Of a DNA stretch of 64,000 nucleotides, positions 60,196 through 64,000 are shown piece after piece. The notes under the pieces are model-generated. The model saw nothing but the letters and a program-made list of their open reading frames with translations, was not told the DNA's origin and made no database searches. A program made the position numbers and the translations under genes. This DNA comes from Symbiodinium kawagutii. Taxonomy: Eukaryota > Sar > Dinophyceae > Suessiales > Symbiodiniaceae. Positions within the stretch are counted from its first letter, which is position 1. Each line of letters starts with the position of its first letter. The DNA is taken from positions 256,499 to 320,498 of the forward strand of contig VSDK01020307.1 of assembly GCA_009767595.1 (NCBI GenBank), in the 5' to 3' direction.

Positions 60196-60287
60196 TGGTC
60201 GGTGGTTTCAAAGATGTTCTATTTTCCGAGTAATCATCAACAAATGGTTGGTTGATATTTCTCATAGGGGTTGAAACCACCAACCAG
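60196..60287 (+). mobile_element. TIR element family 1, abuts an exon
   Basis: 92 bp; TGGTCGGTGGTTTCAAAG to GGTTGAAACCACCAACCAG. Interior TTTTCCGAGTAATCATCAAC. It starts at the stop codon of the preceding frame. Confidence 0.9.
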
Positions 60288-61239
60288 TGTGGTAAATGAT
60301 GGTTGGAGAAAACATTTATTTATTATTCAACATTTTTTGAGGAAAACATTTCTGAATTCGTTCATCCCCCGCCCAATCTGTTTCACAAATCCATTTCTTG
60401 AGATTGGAGGGAAGATGTGGAAGTCGCCGAGCTTGTTCACCATGGGACTTCATGGGACCAAGTTGCAATGAAGCGGACCGAGTTACAACGGCGACTGAGA
60501 CAATCACACACATAACACATGAAAAGTCAGATATGCTGATGGTGATGCACCAATGAGCTAATATGGTCAGCAAAGTCAGGAATGCACAAGTGATGCCGAT
60601 TGATTGTATTTTACAGTAGGTTGAAGTGGGTCACTGTTGTTCTCAAATGTTGAGGTTCCCTTTAGGCAACTGGCTTCACAAAGACAAACAAAGGCTATCA
60701 AATTTCTGATCCCGGCTAGAAAGAAGGAATATGAAAGAAGGAACCCAGGTTGGATAGGAAAACTTCTAGAGACATTTAGAGATGGATTTTCATATTGCAA
60801 TAAACCAGGAAAGATATGTGTATATGTATGTACGTAATGATATACGCATGTGTTTGTTTTCCAAAGGAAGATGCTACATCCTTATAAGTATTGCCAGCGA
60901 AGAAGTCAAGTTCATTGTTACCATTCTTCATCATTGCTTCATCGATGCCCATAATATCATGCCCGACCAAGGTTATGAACCATTGTCCACCATTACTAAA
61001 TAACCATCATGTACAATTATGAATAACCACACCAATTTTACAATATTTTGGCACCGTTGTCATGAACATGCGTGAGTTGTATGGTCAGCAGTGGGTGGTT
61101 ATGACTTGTCATCACTGGTTCGCATTGAACTTATTGTTATTGTACTTGTAACTGCGCAGGTCGCCCCTCTTCAGAGGCCAGCTATTCCTTGATGGTACTG
61201 CTTCAGAATGAGGGATGATGAACAGTATCGGTTGATGAT

Positions 61240-61345
61240 TACACTCTGGTCAACTCATCTGGAAGTCGGAAATCCACCATTTAAGGCTTGTTTACCTATT
61301 TAAATGTGGTGATTTTTAGCTGCCAGGCCAGTTCCCCAGAGGGTA
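61240..61345 (+). mobile_element. TIR element family 5
   Basis: TACACTCTGGTCAACTCATC to AGGCCAGTTCCCCAGAGGGTA, inner GGAAATCCACCATTT / AAATGTGGTGATTTT. Confidence 0.85.
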
Positions 61346-61493
61346 TCATGGATCAAACTTCTAGTGGTTGATGATCATTTGCTACTGGCAGTCATAATGG
61401 ATACTTCTCACTTGAAGTCATAATGTATCACCACTAGTGGTTTTAATGAAAAGCAATAGTCATGGATACTTGTAGTGGGAGATACTTTTGCAG

Positions 61494-61582
61494 ATCTAAT
61501 CATCTCAGCCTCGCGTTACTTCACCACTAAGGCCGAGGAAAGCGCAGGTGCTCAGCCAGGGTGGTGCATTCACGGAGGTTGA
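61494..61582 (+). CDS. exon candidate
   Basis: Acceptor GATACTTTTGCAG|ATCTAA, reading LIISASRYFTTKAEESAGAQ and then PGWCIHGG to TGA. Contains a short Ala/Glu stretch (KAEESAGA). Edges uncertain. Confidence 0.35.
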
Positions 61583-62275
61583 TCGTCTTGTGTCATCGGT
61601 CATTCAATGGTAAACCCTGGTCATTATAGAACCAATCTTGGCGAATCTATAAGCTATGCTTAGCTAAGAGATCAAATCTGTAGATGATTATGACTATGAT
61701 TGTGAGTAAAGATGATTGTGGCAAAAAACGTGATGTTTGTTGAACATGTTTTTGAGGGTTGTCAATTTCCCCTGTCCCAGAAACCTGGTTGATTTCATGC
61801 ATTTCCATCTTGAAAAATGGACACGATCCCAGCGGCATATTGATTAATTCATCATTCTGTGCTGCTGCAACCGGGTTTTTTCCTGGTTTATTCAACTAGT
61901 TATTGGCGGAGCTTGTTTTGTTTCAGACGCGGTTTGGTAGCCTGATTCTTTCCAGGGCTTTGCACATTACAGAAGGTGTAAGGAGACCGCAGGAAATGCC
62001 AATCAGAATCGAAGGATACTCCACCACGAAATCAGGTGCTTGGCCACGCTGATAGCACAGCTACTGGACCATGGATAGGTTCCCCGGCTCTGGCCAACAT
62101 GGACACCCCAAGCATCATTGGTTGGGAAAATGTTTGGATGTAGCTGTGGGTAACCAACCAACCTTATGATATCCCAAGCAACATGGCCATCCAACTCACC
62201 ATGATAACCAGCATAGCCATTGCATGCCACTGGGGATCCACTGGGTAGCGAGGTGATGACCTGGGCCGAGGGCAG

Positions 62276-62314
62276 GTGGAGGACGAGGACGTCCAGGAGG
62301 CTGAGAACGGGGAG
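62276..62314 (+). CDS. 39 bp acidic micro-exon, phase 0-0
   Basis: 13 codons VEDEDVQEAENGE between CCGAGGGCAG|GTGGAG and AACGGGGAG|GTTCCA, both phase 0. The upstream frame (RGDDLGRGQ) is open from CTGGGTAG|CGAGGT and downstream continues VPKSKLILVV. Same class as 34235-40981. Confidence 0.45.
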
Positions 62315-62372
62315 GTTCCAAAGTCCAAACTTATTCTGGTAGTATGACGTGCATGAATGTACACATATTGAT

Positions 62373-62375
62373 GGC

Positions 62376-62436
<61 letters not shown>

Positions 62437-62461
62437 GGATGATGAGATGATGAGATGATGA

Positions 62462-62520
<59 letters not shown>

Positions 62521-62578
62521 GATGATGAGATGATGAGATGATGAGATGATGAGATGATGATGATGATGATGGTGATGG

Positions 62579-62631
<53 letters not shown>

Positions 62632-62632
62632 G
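62373..62632. repeat. (GAT)n with GAGATGAT interruptions
   Basis: GATGATGAT runs interrupted by blocks of GATGAGATGATGAGATGATG (8 bp unit) and one GGTGATGGTGAT. Protein readings are artefacts. Confidence 0.95.
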
Positions 62633-62892
62633 CCGTATCAATGTGCATTTTGTGTAGGTATTATACGAATACGTGTGTCCTTCCAGTGTGCACGCACGCA
62701 CGCACGCACGCATATCAAACTTGGCCCCACTCTTGGAAGTATCAGTGGTTCACGATGCCGTGTAGTTGGGCACTGGGACCGTTCTCTTATGTTTTCAATG
62801 ACCCAAATGCGATTTTGAATGGTTGCTACCATGAGCCTCCAAACTTGCGGTATATCACCAGTAAAAATCTTGGTTGTGGGTGCTAATGGTAT

Positions 62893-63204
62893 ATGTTGAG
62901 CGGATGTCAGCCATCTCTTGCGGCCTTGTTTGGCGTGCCAATTTGTGATTTGAAGAGGTGTAGACACCTTCGTTGGCACATGTTGGTCCACACCTTGCCG
63001 GTGTGCCAACATGAACCATCCGAAAAAACGAGGGTTTGGGGATGGAAATGCTCAGAGTCTCGCTTCCCGTTCGATGCGTCACGCAATGCTTCAGTGGTAG
63101 GTTGGGTTAGTCGCGTGGGATTGTGGAGACACCCCCAAGAAGCAGCCGAGGATGCCAAAGCTGGAGCCATACAAGGGGTCAAGTCAGGAACCAGGTTGAG
63201 CTAG
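62893..63204 (+). CDS. candidate exon, Ala/Glu segment near the end
   Basis: 103 codons open to TGA 63202. The last part reads VGLWRHPQEAAEDAKAGAIQ and then GVKSGTRLS, which is GC-rich and like the acidic exons. The first part may not be coding. A family 4 element starts 7 bp later. Confidence 0.35.
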   Translation: MLSGCQPSLAALFGVPICDLKRCRHLRWHMLVHTLPVCQHEPSEKTRVWGWKCSESRFPFDASRNASVVGWVSRVGLWRHPQEAAEDAKAGAIQGVKSGTRLS

Positions 63205-63210
63205 CCCTAC

Positions 63211-63334
63211 TACAAAGCGGGCCCCCCTAGTTATAAGTTGATTAACAAGCCATTTAACTACAGTTATATCTGCCATAACTAGTAGTTACCCTAGTTACAA
63301 CCCAAGTTAGCCGACTAAGGGGGCCCACCTTGTA
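63211..63334 (+). mobile_element. TIR element family 4, best copy
   Basis: 124 bp; TACAAAGCGGGCCCCCCTAG to AAGGGGGCCCACCTTGTA, inner arms GTTATAAGTTGATTAAC / GTTACAACCCAAGTTAG. Confidence 0.95.
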
Positions 63335-63549
63335 TTGGTACTATCGCTCTAAGATGGCTTGCTGCTAATATTGCATACCTGCATGCATACACACAGTAAG
63401 CACATACAGTACGCACGTATAGTCATCCTGGAGTAGATGGAATATCACATTGCATTATCCCCAATCATTAATAAACTTGAAGTTAACTTGTTTGAACAGA
63501 AAAGAACATTTTTATTCATACCTCTGCCAATCAACTGATATCAAAAACA

Positions 63550-63640
63550 AATATACATATATATATATATATATTTAGTTTTTCAAGTATATTTTTAAAT
63601 ATAGATATATATATACCATAGATATATACATATATATAAT
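63550..63640. repeat. (AT)n tract
   Basis: ATATATATATATATTT and TATATATATACC runs; no coding. Confidence 0.95.
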
Positions 63641-63732
63641 ATCAAATATTCAACACAGGATATTCTTTTTACATGGGATATTCACCCCAGAAAGCCTCCT
63701 TGTGAGCTGCTGCTGGTTGGTGATGGCATCAG

Positions 63733-63790
63733 GCTGAGAAAGAGGACGAAGATCCTGCAGCTGAAGGCGGGACACCCAGGGATGTTTCAA
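63733..63790 (+). CDS. acidic exon candidate
   Basis: From GGTGATGGCATCAG|GCTGAG, phase 0, encoding AEKEDEDPAAEGGTPRDVSR. Donor unclear (a GC-type GAAG|GCGGGA, or later). Same composition class as other acidic exons. Confidence 0.45.
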
Positions 63791-63919
63791 GGCAGCAGCT
63801 AAGCCATCACAAGTGGTGGTTGGTTTTTTTAGTCATTGTTATTTAGGGGTATAACCATTAATATTAATAATGGTAAATGATTAGGGGGTAATAACCAACA
63901 ATAATGGTTAAACAGCAAA

Positions 63920-64000
63920 CTGGCTGGTGGTGTCAAACATTTTTTCATTTTCCCTAGTAATGATTGACAAATGGTTTGTTGACATTTTTTCATAGGAGTT
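63920..64000 (+). mobile_element. TIR element family 1, cut by the window edge
   Basis: CTGGCTGGTGGTGTCAAAC and TTTTCCCTAGTAATGATTGA; the right end lies outside. Preceded by the same TAATAACCAACAATAATGG extension as 22343 and 28157. Confidence 0.9.

Noticed and set aside
62003..62713. 236-codon minus frame with poly-Ser and poly-Ile runs
   Set aside because: Mostly (GAT)n translation; the flanking part overlaps the + strand acidic exon at 62276.
1..64000. tRNA, rRNA and dinoflagellate spliced-leader sequences
   Set aside because: None recognised by eye on either strand; a dedicated search could still find a tRNA or a relict leader.

Overview
The window is nuclear DNA of a eukaryote, most likely a dinoflagellate alga (possibly Suessiales/Symbiodiniaceae). 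Evidence: no long prokaryote-like genes; short GC-rich coding islands, mostly readable on the + strand, separated by AT-richer non-coding DNA; intron edges of the AG|G and |GT type; several families of ~90-125 bp terminal-inverted-repeat (TIR) elements inside the non-coding DNA, some ending close to an exon, as reported for dinoflagellate 'introner' elements; one Merlin-type DNA transposon; and abundant mini- and microsatellites. The organism assignment is inference. No rRNA, tRNA, CRISPR or operon structure was seen. All exon calls come from reading frames and splice-like edges by eye. A stop-free run of 40-60 codons is common by chance, so many calls are deliberately given low confidence.

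Layout. 0-10 kb: candidate exons with short introns (2.2 kb, 8-9 kb) and isolated GC islands (5.0, 7.6, 8.0 kb) in long introns. 11.7-14.1 kb: a satellite with ~175 bp monomers in ~1.0 kb higher-order units, with one assembly gap. 16.2-17.2 kb: a 994 bp Merlin element with a perfect 9 bp target duplication and a 5'-truncated transposase. 17.6-26.3 kb: more + strand exon islands, a 40 bp tandem repeat, a gap, a 12 bp 'MSER/MSED' repeat and a nested ~148/202 bp tandem array. 27-33 kb: low-confidence exons. 34.2-41.0 kb: a striking set of 30-90 bp Ala/Glu-rich exons, most bounded in phase 0 on both sides, with three large microsatellites among them. 42-51.8 kb and 56.4-58.5 kb: exons with ribonuclease-inhibitor-type leucine-rich-repeat (LRR) motifs, consistent with one large LRR gene. 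53.5-55.1 kb: a gap followed by a 14 bp minisatellite. 59-64 kb: more candidate exons, including two further acidic ones.

How it fits together. The simplest model is one or a few very large, intron-rich genes on the + strand. Their introns are built largely from at least eight families of short TIR elements plus long tracts of TGGTTAATGG-like sequence after exons and its complement (CCATTAACCA-like) before exons. Intron ends could therefore pair and bring splice sites together. This model of structured, transposon-derived introns holding tiny phase-0 exons is the most interesting content. It rests on pattern reading and needs RNA data.
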